The notes beneath the pieces were generated by a model. It was not told the origin of the DNA. It searched no databases and saw only the letters and a program-made list of their open reading frames with translations. This document shows positions 1 through 7,684 of a stretch of 64,000 nt of DNA, in pieces. This DNA comes from COMBO-56-21 sp963705355 (GTDB taxonomy: Archaea > Thermoplasmatota > Thermoplasmata > UBA10834). The DNA lies in contig OY970070.1 in assembly GCA_963705355.1 (NCBI GenBank), forward strand, positions 496,001 to 560,000. Direction: 5' to 3'. Numbering within the stretch: the first letter of the stretch is position 1; every line of letters starts with the position of its first letter. The position numbers and the translations under genes were made by a program.

Positions 1-116
1 CGCTCGGCCCACTCCTTGGTCTTGTCGTTGAGCTCGTCCCTGAGCCTTTTGTGCTTCTCGGCGTCGGCATTGTGCCGCGCTCGCTTTTCCTCAAGCTCGC
101 CAATCAGCTCAGCCAT
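1..116 (-). CDS. Coiled-coil protein, N-terminal part only (runs off the window)
   Basis: The start codon is the ATG whose complement lies at 114-116. The 38 visible residues begin MAELIGELEEKRARHN and are almost entirely charged or heptad-like (Glu, Lys, Arg, Leu, Ala), so this is the N-terminus of a coiled-coil protein. Conserved archaeal coiled-coil proteins of about 290 residues start in a similar way, but the body of the gene lies outside the window and no function can be assigned. A TATA-like element at 178-187 on the same strand is correctly placed to drive it. Confidence 0.6.
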   Translation of the reverse strand, partial: MAELIGELEEKRARHNADAEKHKRLRDELNDKTKEWAE

Positions 117-177
117 GACAGACCAACGCCTTCAGAACACGTGAAGTCTGGACGCGGAGAGGACAATACTAGGTCCA

Positions 178-187
178 GCTTATATGT
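178..187 (-). promoter_or_regulatory. TATA-like box for the leftmost minus-strand gene
   Basis: Read on the minus strand the sequence is CATATAAGCT. It lies about 65 bp upstream of the start at 116, which would leave a short 5' leader. Confidence 0.4.
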
Positions 188-331
188 CTTTCGATGCTGG
201 CGCATCGTGGTTCAGGCGCGTAGCAAGGGCCTCGTCGACGCGATCTCAGCTCAACTGACGGCCATTATCTCGCCTAACTAACTCGACGATCTGCTCATGT
301 GCAATTCGCCCCATGAACTCATTCAGCTCGA

Positions 332-667
332 ATGGCGCAGCCGTTGGACGAGATGGACTTGGAGTTGGTCTATGCCTTCAGCTTTGCCATCGGGGCCGGC
401 AATGGGGCATCGATCTATCTCCTCCACGCGGAGTACATTGATCTCGTTCGCGTGAACCTCGTCCTTCTGAAGGCGTTCCTTGAGGGGCAGGAGGAGACGT
501 CGTATGCGGTCGAAGGAGACATCCTGCCAATGCCCTCGGACGAGGGCGATGCGAGGCGCAAGTACATCGAGGTCCCCAAGATGAGGCGTACGAACCACCT
601 CACCGGAAGACAGTCCGTGGACGTCACGAGAAAGGGCGTCGTCATAGCCCAAGAGTCAAGGTTCTGA
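332..667 (+). CDS. Hypothetical protein, 111 aa
   Basis: I do not recognise this protein. Codon choice (GAG, AAG, GTC, CTC, AGG; mostly G or C in third positions) matches the surrounding real genes and is better than in the two antisense frames over the same bases. The N-terminal half is hydrophobic (LVYAFSFAIGAGNGASIYLL, then LVRVNLVLLKAFL) and the C-terminal half is basic and polar. No ribosome binding site is evident; a second in-frame ATG at 353 (MDLELVY) is an equally good start. There are no recognisable motifs. Coding status is only moderately supported. Confidence 0.4.
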   Translation: MAQPLDEMDLELVYAFSFAIGAGNGASIYLLHAEYIDLVRVNLVLLKAFLEGQEETSYAVEGDILPMPSDEGDARRKYIEVPKMRRTNHLTGRQSVDVTRKGVVIAQESRF

Positions 668-740
668 GCGAATCACAGCTTGTAGCCGATCCTGCCGTCG
701 CTTCCCGCAGGTTATCATGGCTGATTACTGGGTCGACAGG

Positions 741-750
741 AGTATAAGTA
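741..750 (+). promoter_or_regulatory. TATA-like box upstream of the zinc-ribbon gene
   Basis: The sequence AGTATAAGTA lies about 65-70 bp before the ATG at 814. It implies a transcript start near 772 and a roughly 40-base leader. Confidence 0.4.
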
Positions 751-813
751 CTGCCTACCGATAGGAATCGCGGAAGCGGAAGTAGGTTAGTCGATAGAAG
801 AAGGCAGGAACCG

Positions 814-1767
814 ATGGCTGGGCAAAGAACGGTCAAGCGGAAGGCTCCCGAAACCGCTGGCGCGGTCGAATCACTGATTGGGGGTCATAAGCCGAAGGAA
901 GACAAAGAACCAATCAAGACCATCACCGTCAGGGAAGAGAAGAAGATTCGAAGGGTAGTGAAGACCGGCAAGATGGCCAGAAAACACGGGTCCGAGGCAT
1001 TCCAGGCGCCTGCCATGACGGAGAAGGACATCAAGATCACCGAGCAAGTGATGGAAGGCATCGCGCCGTCTGCGCCGGCTCCTTTCAAGAGCGAGAAGAC
1101 TTTCGCATGCATCGAGTGTGGCGCCATGATTCCGACGTCAGCGGACCGCTGCCCAAGCTGCCATTCACTCTACCTGAAAGACGTTTCAGACGAGGATATC
1201 GAGGAGGTAGAGACGGCGGAAGAGGCGCTTGACCAGGAAGCCGACGAGTTCCTCGCAACTGGGGCTACGCCTTGTATACACTTCGACGCGGAGACTGGCA
1301 CGATCAGCTATCTCGAGAACGACGACAGCGATCCCGACTTCATGCTGGAGTGCTCTCATTGCGGGACAGCAGTGCAGTTCAACACCGACAAATGCCCGAT
1401 CTGTGGGACGAAGCTCGAAATGTCAGATACTGGCATCGTCGGCCTCTTCGCTGACATGGAATTCGCTAAGGCCGACTCGAGGGAGGGACTCGACTGCCCG
1501 CTCTGCGGCGAGCACGTCTCTCTCATGGAAGGCAAATGCCCTGCTTGCGGCGAGAAAGTCGAAGGAGCTGATGCGGCTGAGAAGATTGACCCCGTTATTC
1601 ATGGCGAGAACGTCGTCTTCCTGCATCTCGATGTCGCGACAGGCGAGCTGAACTATTTCCAGAAGCTCGCGAAGCGGCTCGGGTTCGAGCAGATGACCGT
1701 CCACTTGGACGGCATAGGCCGGTGCGGTGGGTTCGAGCATGACTGGAAGAGCCTCTCGAGGATCTGA
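814..1767 (+). CDS. Triple zinc-ribbon protein, 317 aa
   Basis: The first ~90 residues are basic and low in complexity. Three zinc-ribbon units follow, each a CxxC pair spaced 10-12 residues from a second CxxC: CIEC with CPSC near residues 98-116, CSHC with CPIC near 178-198, and CPLC with CPAC near 226-245. The ribbons are separated by acidic linkers, and two near-repeated segments (HFDAETGTISYLEN and HLDVATGELNYFQK) suggest an internal duplication. The C-terminus is basic. Such proteins usually bind nucleic acid or protein partners, but this one has no known role that I can name. The winged-helix gene starts only 14 bases downstream, so the two are probably cotranscribed. Confidence 0.7.
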   Translation: MAGQRTVKRKAPETAGAVESLIGGHKPKEDKEPIKTITVREEKKIRRVVKTGKMARKHGSEAFQAPAMTEKDIKITEQVMEGIAPSAPAPFKSEKTFACIECGAMIPTSADRCPSCHSLYLKDVSDEDIEEVETAEEALDQEADEFLATGATPCIHFDAETGTISYLENDDSDPDFMLECSHCGTAVQFNTDKCPICGTKLEMSDTGIVGLFADMEFAKADSREGLDCPLCGEHVSLMEGKCPACGEKVEGADAAEKIDPVIHGENVVFLHLDVATGELNYFQKLAKRLGFEQMTVHLDGIGRCGGFEHDWKSLSRI

Positions 1768-1781
1768 GGAGGTCATTTGGC

Positions 1782-2171
1782 ATGGATGCTTTTGATATGT
1801 TCCGCCTTATGCTCGACGAGTACTCGTCCCAGATTCTCAGGCTGACTTCGCCCCAATCGATGAATGCAATCGAGCTCAGCGACACTCTTGGCATCCCGAT
1901 CGCTGCATGCTACAGAAGAATCAGAGCGCTCAAGGAAGCGGGCGTGCTCAAGGAAGAGGGGAGGGCGGTGTCCGTCGGTGGGAAGCTGGTCGCAACATAT
2001 AGGTCGTCCGTTGAGAGCGCTGAGGTCTTGCTCAACGATGGTAGGCTCAGGATCCAGATCAAGGCGAACGGCCAGAAGACGGCGGATGAAGTGTTCCTTT
2101 CAGAGGAGGCCTCCATGCTGCACTGGCCTATGGACCACAACACTGCCAGCAAGCAAAGGCAGTCTCTTTAG
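1782..2171 (+). CDS. Winged-helix DNA-binding regulator (ArsR-like), 129 aa
   Basis: The N-terminal ~75 residues form a helix-turn-helix: LTSPQSMNAIELSDTLGIPI, then the recognition-helix segment ACYRRIRALKEAGVLKEEGR, then a beta wing (VSVGGKLVATYRSS). This is the usual ArsR-type layout. The C-terminal part (ILL-type strands, DEVFLSEEASML) could be a small dimerisation or sensing region. A GAGGTCATTTGGC segment precedes the ATG and contains a usable GAGGT ribosome binding site. It follows the zinc-ribbon gene in the same direction and is followed by a convergent gene. The ligand and target genes are unknown. Confidence 0.65.
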   Translation: MDAFDMFRLMLDEYSSQILRLTSPQSMNAIELSDTLGIPIAACYRRIRALKEAGVLKEEGRAVSVGGKLVATYRSSVESAEVLLNDGRLRIQIKANGQKTADEVFLSEEASMLHWPMDHNTASKQRQSL

Positions 2172-2177
2172 CTCGCT

Positions 2178-2888
2178 TCACATGCTGGCTTTTTCCAGGT
2201 TGTCTGCACGCTTAGCGTATCGCCTGGATTCGCTCTCGAAAAGCTTGTTCTGCTCGAGGAATTTCGCCCCGCGTGTCCTGTATTTCGCCGCCTTCGCCGT
2301 CTGTGCAGCGGCCTTGCTCTCGTTCTTGTGGGCGATCTCCTCCTGTTTCGCAACCTTCCGCTCCATAGTCGCGACCTTGGTCTTGAGCGACTCGGGGCTC
2401 AGTTCCGTGGTTCCCTGAGCGGCTCCCGAGAGCTCAACTTCGTACTCCTTTGCCATCTCCTTGAAGCTCTTAGACCTCTCTTTCCTCTCGGCCGCCTTCT
2501 CCCGGTATGCAACCGCGCGCGCAGAGCACTTCTGAGCCTTCGCCTCGTTGGCCTTGTACTTGTGATAGAACTTCGCGGCCTTGTGCCCGAAAGCATGGGA
2601 CTTCTTCCGCAGGATCGCAACATCCTGGTACGCCTCGCTCTCCGCCCTGCTGCTTCTGGCCGCTGTGATCTGTTTTTCGTGATCCTCGTCGGTCAGTTCC
2701 TTCTTCTCCTCGGCAGGAGGAGCCTTCGGAGGGGCTTCGTAGGGTTTGGGAGCGGGCTCCACAGGAGGTTTGGATGTCACAGGCTGAGACGACCTCTGGA
2801 AGTCCGAACGTGAAAGGAACGAGTCGATGTCCTCATCCGTTTTCTTCTGGAACTCCTTTCTCTTGGCGGAATCCTCCTGAGCGCCCAT
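2178..2888 (-). CDS. Proline-rich and coiled-coil protein, 236 aa
   Basis: I chose the ATG at 2888 (MGAQEDSAKRKEF) rather than the longer open frame to 2966, because an AGGTGAT ribosome binding site sits just upstream of it and the longer frame would run further into the divergent gene's leader. Residues ~45-75 are proline-rich (SKPPVEPAPKPYEAPP). The remainder is an alpha-helical Ala/Lys/Glu-rich repeat-like region with recurring AAKxYxK and ARAVAYREKAAERKE patterns. It has no enzyme motif, signal peptide or membrane segment. A structural or scaffold role is possible; the function is unknown. Confidence 0.6.
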   Translation of the reverse strand: MGAQEDSAKRKEFQKKTDEDIDSFLSRSDFQRSSQPVTSKPPVEPAPKPYEAPPKAPPAEEKKELTDEDHEKQITAARSSRAESEAYQDVAILRKKSHAFGHKAAKFYHKYKANEAKAQKCSARAVAYREKAAERKERSKSFKEMAKEYEVELSGAAQGTTELSPESLKTKVATMERKVAKQEEIAHKNESKAAAQTAKAAKYRTRGAKFLEQNKLFESESRRYAKRADNLEKASM

Positions 2889-3029
2889 TGGCCGATCACC
2901 TACACCTTCTGATTCATGTCTGGTATGATAAGGCTTTTGTTTCCAGCCGCGGGAATGCGCATCCAACCCCCTCAGGTGAGAGGATTATCTACGTGGTACT
3001 GCTTAGGCAGAGCGCGACGGGACGAGACA

Positions 3030-3938
3030 ATGGCGCTTGACGGGATCCCAGAGTTTCCAGAGTTCCGCAAGGTGACATTGGAGGACAGGAAATCCGTAGA
3101 GGAAGTGTTTTCCCGATACCCAACCGAGGTCTCTGAACGCACCTTCGGTTCGCTTTTCATGTGGCGTCAATACGGCGACCGCTCGATGCTCTCCAGATTC
3201 GATGGCCATCTTCTCATATCATGGCGGCGCGAGAAGTTCGGGAGCATGATCCTGGAGCCAATCGGCCCTGACCCTGGCCGCACCATTTCAGAGCTCTCCG
3301 GTCCAGATGCCCTAAAGAAGCACGCGTTCAACGGCGTCTTCGGCATCCTAGAGCCATTGGCCTCTGGTTTGAAGGCAAGAGGACTCTCACCCATGTCTCT
3401 TCGCGACGAGTGGGACTATGTCTACAGAACCCAGGATCTCATTAGGCTGGAGGGCCCGAAATATCATACCCAGAGGAAGGAGATGAAGAAGGCGACCTCG
3501 GAACATGAGCTAGTCTTCGAGCAGATGACCAAGGAATATCAGCAGGCGTGTCTGGAACTCGAGGAGACCTGGTGCGACCTCAAGCATTGCACTGTCGACA
3601 AGTTCTCGGCAGCGGAGGACGGCGCTCTGAGGGAAGCCGTCGCGCATCTTGACGAGATCGGATTCTTCGGCGGCGTCGTGCTGCTGGACGGAGGAGTCGA
3701 GGCACTTACGATAGGCGAGCGACTCAATTCGAACACAGCCGCTGTCCATTTCGAGAAGGCCAACCCGGGCATCCGCGGACTCTACCAGGTGATCAACCAG
3801 AGTTTCTGCGAGCGCTCTCTTGCGGACTTCGAGTTCGTCAACCGCGAGCAGGATGTCGGCGAACCAGGACTCAGGCGCGCGAAGGAAGGGTACCATCCGC
3901 ATCATTTCGTTGAGAAACAGCTGCTGCTATTCCGATGA
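3030..3938 (+). CDS. DUF2156 protein (FemAB/LPG-synthase C-terminal-like acyltransferase fold), 302 aa
   Basis: The protein resembles DUF2156 proteins, which carry a double GNAT-like fold also found in the C-terminal domain of phosphatidylglycerol lysyltransferase. Recognisable segments are the N-terminal PEFRKVTLEDRKSVEEVF, the FGSLFMWRQYGD motif, and a C-terminal region with HFEKANPGIRGLYQVINQSF and FVNREQDVGEPGLRRAKEGY, where the family's acetyltransferase-like core is strongest. The likely chemistry is transfer of an acyl or aminoacyl group, but the substrate cannot be told. I start it at the ATG at 3030 (MALDGIPEF) because homologues begin there; an open frame extends upstream to 2916 but lies over the divergent gene's leader. 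Confidence 0.75.
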   Translation: MALDGIPEFPEFRKVTLEDRKSVEEVFSRYPTEVSERTFGSLFMWRQYGDRSMLSRFDGHLLISWRREKFGSMILEPIGPDPGRTISELSGPDALKKHAFNGVFGILEPLASGLKARGLSPMSLRDEWDYVYRTQDLIRLEGPKYHTQRKEMKKATSEHELVFEQMTKEYQQACLELEETWCDLKHCTVDKFSAAEDGALREAVAHLDEIGFFGGVVLLDGGVEALTIGERLNSNTAAVHFEKANPGIRGLYQVINQSFCERSLADFEFVNREQDVGEPGLRRAKEGYHPHHFVEKQLLLFR

Positions 3939-3965
3939 AACGTCTCTTCCCAGTCGATGAGAAGA

Positions 3966-3973
3966 TTATATAT
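3966..3973 (+). promoter_or_regulatory. TATA box for the RAM-domain gene pair
   Basis: TTATATAT (within GATTATATATGC) lies about 42 bases upstream of the ATG at 4012. This implies transcription starting near 3995. Confidence 0.5.
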
Positions 3974-4011
3974 GCACGAGTCTGTTCAGTCTCGTAACGG
4001 AAGGGATTCGC

Positions 4012-4242
4012 ATGGTCAAGTCGTGCATACTGGTGTGCTGCAAGCTGCTGAAGACCAAGAAGGTCGTCGAGCTTGCTAAGAAGCAGGCGGGCGTCAAGGA
4101 CGCATTCCCAGTCCACGGACGATGGGACATAGCTGTCCGTACGGACGACCTCGATCTGAAGAGGATCGCTGAAATCGGGATGAACATCTATAAGGGTGAG
4201 GGAGTCGAGATCGTAGAGACCCTCGTCGGCTACCCGGACTGA
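4012..4242 (+). CDS. Stand-alone RAM (AsnC/Lrp ligand-binding) protein, 76 aa
   Basis: At 76 residues this protein consists only of the beta-alpha-beta RAM fold that forms the C-terminal ligand-binding half of Lrp/AsnC regulators; there is no DNA-binding domain. Diagnostic features are the first strand (CILVCCKLL), the helix with VVELAKKQAGVKDAFPVHGRWD and the final strand (EIVETLVGYPD). The GRWDIAVR segment corresponds to the G-x-(F/W/Y)-D-(I/L/V)-x strand of the family. Such proteins can bind amino acids and may pair with full-length regulators. The next gene encodes a second, divergent copy ten bases downstream. Confidence 0.75.
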   Translation: MVKSCILVCCKLLKTKKVVELAKKQAGVKDAFPVHGRWDIAVRTDDLDLKRIAEIGMNIYKGEGVEIVETLVGYPD

Positions 4243-4252
4243 GGTGATTGAG

Positions 4253-4474
4253 ATGGTGAAGGCAGTAGTTCTTGTCATGTTGGAACAGCAGACATTCGAA
4301 GACGCCACGAAGATAAACAAGATCCCTGGCGTCACGGACGGTTACCTCGTTTTCGGACACTATGACTACGTCGCGTTTTTGGATGTGCCCGGCCTGGAAA
4401 AGGTCGGCCAGATTGCCGACAGGATCCAGAAGCTCGGCTTCGTAAGGTACGTCGAGACGCTTATCGAGAGATAG
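4253..4474 (+). CDS. Second stand-alone RAM-domain protein, 73 aa
   Basis: This is a RAM-only protein paralogous to its upstream neighbour: both have the strand-helix-strand layout, here VKAVVLVMLEQQ, FEDATKINKIPGVTDGYLVFGHYDYVAFLDV, and a closing strand ending YVETLIER. The start at 4253 is preferred over the upstream in-frame GTG at 4244 because a GAGGTGA ribosome binding site at 4241-4247 is ideally spaced for it. The two genes almost certainly form one transcript and may form a hetero-oligomer. The ligand is unknown. Confidence 0.75.
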   Translation: MVKAVVLVMLEQQTFEDATKINKIPGVTDGYLVFGHYDYVAFLDVPGLEKVGQIADRIQKLGFVRYVETLIER

Positions 4475-4612
4475 GCCTCCGAATCAAACCCTTTCATGTT
4501 TCTAGTTTTGCGCTAAGGGCTGAGGCTTTCCACAAGAAGTGACGCTCGCCTTTTTCGGTGCAGCTGGCCCGACGCCCAAGAGAGAGCACCAGAGGCATTT
4601 GCACTTGGTTAA

Positions 4613-4622
4613 GCATATATAT
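4613..4622 (+). promoter_or_regulatory. TATA box for the pyrophosphatase gene
   Basis: The 195-base stretch between the RAM gene and hppA (4475-4669) contains no coding sequence. It holds a strong TATA element, GCATATATAT, about 50 bases before the ATG at 4670, and a purine-rich GGAGAG ribosome binding site just before the start. Confidence 0.55.
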
Positions 4623-4669
4623 GCGAAGCCTAATCTCGCGCGCGAGTCAGTCGATTTGGAGAGAGTAGG

Positions 4670-6844
4670 ATGGTAGACATCACCCTTGTTATCCCTATCG
4701 CAGGCGCGGTCGGGCTGGCATTTGCGGGCTATCTGACCTGGTATGTTTTCCGGAAGGACCTCGGAACCCCTGAGATGCAGGAGATCGGGGAGGCAATCAG
4801 GCAGGGAGCCATGGCATACATGAAAAGACAGTACACGACCATCATCGTGATAAGCGTCCTCTTGGGAGTGTTGATCGCCGTCCTGATCGACCCCAAGCCG
4901 TGGGTCGGCTTGTCGTTCTTGGTTGGCGCAATGGCGTCGGCCCTGTCGGGATACATCGGCATGTATGTCAGCGTGAGATCGAACATCAGGACGGCTGCCG
5001 CTGCGAGACGCACGCTCAACGAGGCACTTGTCACATCATTCAGAGGTGGCGCGGTTTCGGGCATGGGTGTCGTGTCTCTCAGCCTGCTTGGAGTGGCTGG
5101 AGTGTTCTTCGCATTTCATACCGGCATGGGCTTCGAAACTGGCAAGTCATTGGACGCGGCCATCGGGTTCGCCTTCGGTGCAAGCTTCGCGGCCTTGTTC
5201 GCACAACTTGGCGGCGGCATCTACACCAAAGCTGCTGATGTCGGCGCAGACCTGGTCGGCAAGATTGAGGCAGGTATTCCTGAAGACGATCCGAGGAACG
5301 CGGCAGTCATCGCAGACCTAGTCGGCGACAACGTCGGCGACTGCGCGGGCAGAGGGGCGGACCTCTTTGAATCGACCGCGGCTGAGAACATCGGTGCGAT
5401 GGTGCTCGGCCTATCGTTGTTCACTTTCTGGACCAGAATGGTCCCGACATCCATGCAGTGGTCCGAGTCCAAGGCCCTGGTCTGGATCTTCTTCCCGCTG
5501 GTCGCGAGGTCGTTCGGGATTTTCGCCTCTCTGGCAGGCGTACTGGCGGTTCGGCTCAGGCGCGAGGACAAGGACCCAATGTCTGGCATAAACACGGGCT
5601 ACTACCTGACCTGTGCTCTTGCGGCAGCATTCTTCCTCATAGCAACAAAGTACATGCTGGGCGAGAAGTACCTCTACTTCTTCGGGGCTGGCCTGATAGG
5701 CATAGCCCTGAGTATTGTGATTGTCTATATCACGCAGTACTACACCTCTGGCAGTTGGAGGCCAGTCCGGGAGATCGCCAAGGCGTCGACGACTGGACCT
5801 GCAACAAATATCATCACTGGTCTGTCAATCGCGATGGAGACGACCGCTCTGCCCGTGATTGCGATAATAGTTTCTTTGTTGGGAGCGTTCGCACTCGGTC
5901 AGATGGCAGCGCCGACCGATCCAGCAATCGTCAATGCTACCAACTACAACTACGCGACCTACAAGTTGATCTATGGCTTCTACGGGACAGCCGTCGCCAC
6001 AATGGGGATGTTGGCGACCTGCGCATTCATTCTCGCGACAGACACTTTCGGCCCGATTACCGACAACGCGGGCGGTATAATTGAGATGTCAAAGCAGCCC
6101 GAGGAGATAAGGCGCAGGACGGACCGGCTGGATGCCTGCGGCAACACGACAAAGGCACTCACCAAGGGCTACGCGATGGCAAGTGCTGCGCTCGCCGCAT
6201 TCCTGCTGTTTGGAGCTTACTTCGAGCGCGTCGCTAACAAGAAATATGGGGGCGATCTGTCCCTTGCGTTCCATGTGGACATCGCCCAGCCTGGAGTGTT
6301 TGTTGGCGGTCTGCTAGGTGCAATGCTCGTATTCCTCTTCGCATCGCTTGCCATTAGGGCTGTCGGAAAGGCTGCCTACGCCATGATAAACGAGGTCAGG
6401 AGACAGTTCAAGGCCGATCCGGGAATCATGGCGAACACCTCCAAGCCGGACTATGCCAGATGCGTGGACATCGCAACCAAGGGCGCCCTCAAAGCCATGG
6501 TCCTGCCCGCTTTGCTGCCCGTGCTCGTCCCTGTGAGCTTCGGCATAGTAATGAGGTATGCTGGCTACGACGCCCCGCAGGCAGTAGGCGCGCTCCTGAT
6601 GGTTGGCACGATTACTGGCATCATGGTCGCGAACATGTTCAACAACGGCGGTGGCGCGTGGGACAACGGCAAGAAGTACATTGAGGCGGGGAATTATGGC
6701 GGCAAGCGCTCGCCTGCGCACGCGGCTGCGGTTGTGGGTGACACAGTCGGTGACCCGCTCAAGGACACCGCTGGGCCTTCGATACACGTGCTCGTGAAGC
6801 TGCTGTCAACTGTGACGCTCGTGTTTGTCGGTCTGTTCATCTAG
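4670..6844 (+). CDS. hppA: Membrane-bound proton-pumping pyrophosphatase, K+-independent type, 724 aa
   Basis: This integral membrane enzyme hydrolyses pyrophosphate and pumps H+ outward. Hallmarks are DVGADLVGKIE near residue 190 (PPi/Mg2+ binding), the D-rich DLVGDNVGDCAGRGADLFEST loop, the TDNAGG loop and the C-terminal GDTVGDPLKDTAGPS. About 16 membrane helices are predictable from the hydrophobicity pattern, and the length is typical. In GNTTKALTKG the residue following GNTT (about position 495) is Lys. Published mutagenesis of a bacterial homologue showed that Lys at this site replaces the K+ ion, so this enzyme is expected to be K+-independent, a class that pumps protons. It stands alone between strong TATA-like promoters and would recover energy from biosynthetic PPi. 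Confidence 0.95.
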   Translation: MVDITLVIPIAGAVGLAFAGYLTWYVFRKDLGTPEMQEIGEAIRQGAMAYMKRQYTTIIVISVLLGVLIAVLIDPKPWVGLSFLVGAMASALSGYIGMYVSVRSNIRTAAAARRTLNEALVTSFRGGAVSGMGVVSLSLLGVAGVFFAFHTGMGFETGKSLDAAIGFAFGASFAALFAQLGGGIYTKAADVGADLVGKIEAGIPEDDPRNAAVIADLVGDNVGDCAGRGADLFESTAAENIGAMVLGLSLFTFWTRMVPTSMQWSESKALVWIFFPLVARSFGIFASLAGVLAVRLRREDKDPMSGINTGYYLTCALAAAFFLIATKYMLGEKYLYFFGAGLIGIALSIVIVYITQYYTSGSWRPVREIAKASTTGPATNIITGLSIAMETTALPVIAIIVSLLGAFALGQMAAPTDPAIVNATNYNYATYKLIYGFYGTAVATMGMLATCAFILATDTFGPITDNAGGIIEMSKQPEEIRRRTDRLDACGNTTKALTKGYAMASAALAAFLLFGAYFERVANKKYGGDLSLAFHVDIAQPGVFVGGLLGAMLVFLFASLAIRAVGKAAYAMINEVRRQFKADPGIMANTSKPDYARCVDIATKGALKAMVLPALLPVLVPVSFGIVMRYAGYDAPQAVGALLMVGTITGIMVANMFNNGGGAWDNGKKYIEAGNYGGKRSPAHAAAVVGDTVGDPLKDTAGPSIHVLVKLLSTVTLVFVGLFI

Positions 6845-6871
6845 CTCTGAGGGAGCTGACTCATCGACAAA

Positions 6872-6881
6872 CCATATATAT
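6872..6881 (+). promoter_or_regulatory. TATA box for the rpo7-spt4-ribosomal gene cluster
   Basis: CCATATATAT lies about 55-60 bases upstream of the rpo7 start at 6933 and is the only strong TATA element before the five-gene cluster. Confidence 0.55.
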
Positions 6882-6932
6882 GACCACGGGCATCGAGAAG
6901 CCCGCGAGCCATTTCATTAGAGGACTGTCTAG

Positions 6933-7502
6933 ATGTACGTGATAGCGTCCAAAGAAGATGTTGTCAGGATACCCCCCAACCTTCTGGGCGAGGATTTCCG
7001 GAAGCTAGCCATCAGGCTGACCCAGGAATCCTTCCAGAACAGGGTCGAGGGCGACGGCAGCTACACTGTGCTTGTCCGCAATATTGATCCCCAAGGCGGC
7101 GGAAGGATAATTCACGGGGACGGCGCGGTCTATCAGAAGGTCAAGTTCGAAACGCTAATGTTCAGACCTGTCCTGCACGAGGTCGTGGAGGGCAGCATAT
7201 GCGAGGTGCTCAAGTTCGGCGCGTTCGTCAGGTTCGGGCCGCTCGACGGCCTCTTGCACATCAGCCAGATAATGGACGACAGGATCGATATCGATGTCGA
7301 CGGGCACAGGCTGGTTGGAAAGGACACGAAACGCGAGCTGAGGCTCGGGGACAGCGTGCGCGCGAGGATAGTCTCGCTCAGCATCAACGAGCGCAGCCCT
7401 AGGGAGAGCAAGATCGGCCTCACCATGCGCCAGCCAGGCCTCGGCAAGCTCGAGTGGATCGAGGAGGACCGCAAGAAGCGGGAGGAGAAGGGCAAAGGAT
7501 GA
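6933..7502 (+). CDS. rpoE1: DNA-directed RNA polymerase subunit Rpo7 (E'), 189 aa
   Basis: Rpo7 pairs with Rpo4 to form the RNA polymerase stalk, which aids open-complex formation and binds nascent RNA. The N-terminal RNP-like domain begins MYVIASKEDVVRIPPNLLG, and the C-terminal S1/OB domain contains VVEGSICEVLKFGAFVRFGPLDGLLHISQIMDDR, both diagnostic of the family. The length fits. The last codons overlap the start of the spt4 gene by an ATGA, indicating translational coupling. The position directly ahead of spt4, DUF359 and two ribosomal protein genes is a conserved archaeal gene order. Confidence 0.95.
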   Translation: MYVIASKEDVVRIPPNLLGEDFRKLAIRLTQESFQNRVEGDGSYTVLVRNIDPQGGGRIIHGDGAVYQKVKFETLMFRPVLHEVVEGSICEVLKFGAFVRFGPLDGLLHISQIMDDRIDIDVDGHRLVGKDTKRELRLGDSVRARIVSLSINERSPRESKIGLTMRQPGLGKLEWIEEDRKKREEKGKG

Positions 7503-7684
7503 AGATCGAGAAGGCCTGCAAGAAATGCTCCTTTATCACGGAGGAGGACAAGTGCCCTCTCTGCGGCGGCGAGACCTCGAAGGAATGGCAGGGATATGTC
7601 GTGATCCTCGACCATACGAAGAGCGAGATCGCGAGGAGAATGGGCATACATGTCAACGGCAAGTTCGCCCTCAGGGTTCGATGA
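7499..7684 (+). CDS. spt4: Transcription elongation factor Spt4 (RpoE''), 61 aa
   Basis: This is a small zinc-ribbon protein that binds the NGN domain of Spt5 to promote processive transcription. The N-terminal CKKCSFITEEDKCPLCGG supplies four zinc-binding cysteines. It is followed by the conserved W-x-G-x-V (EWQGYVVILD) and a C-terminal IARRMGIHVNGKFALRV segment typical of archaeal Spt4. I start it at 7499, the ATG overlapping the rpo7 stop codon; the open frame extends further upstream only inside rpo7. Confidence 0.93.
   Translation: MKIEKACKKCSFITEEDKCPLCGGETSKEWQGYVVILDHTKSEIARRMGIHVNGKFALRVR

Noticed and set aside
323..652. Minus-strand frames over the 332-667 gene
   Set aside because: They have poorer codon bias than the plus-strand frame and no recognisable motif. 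The plus frame itself is only moderately supported.
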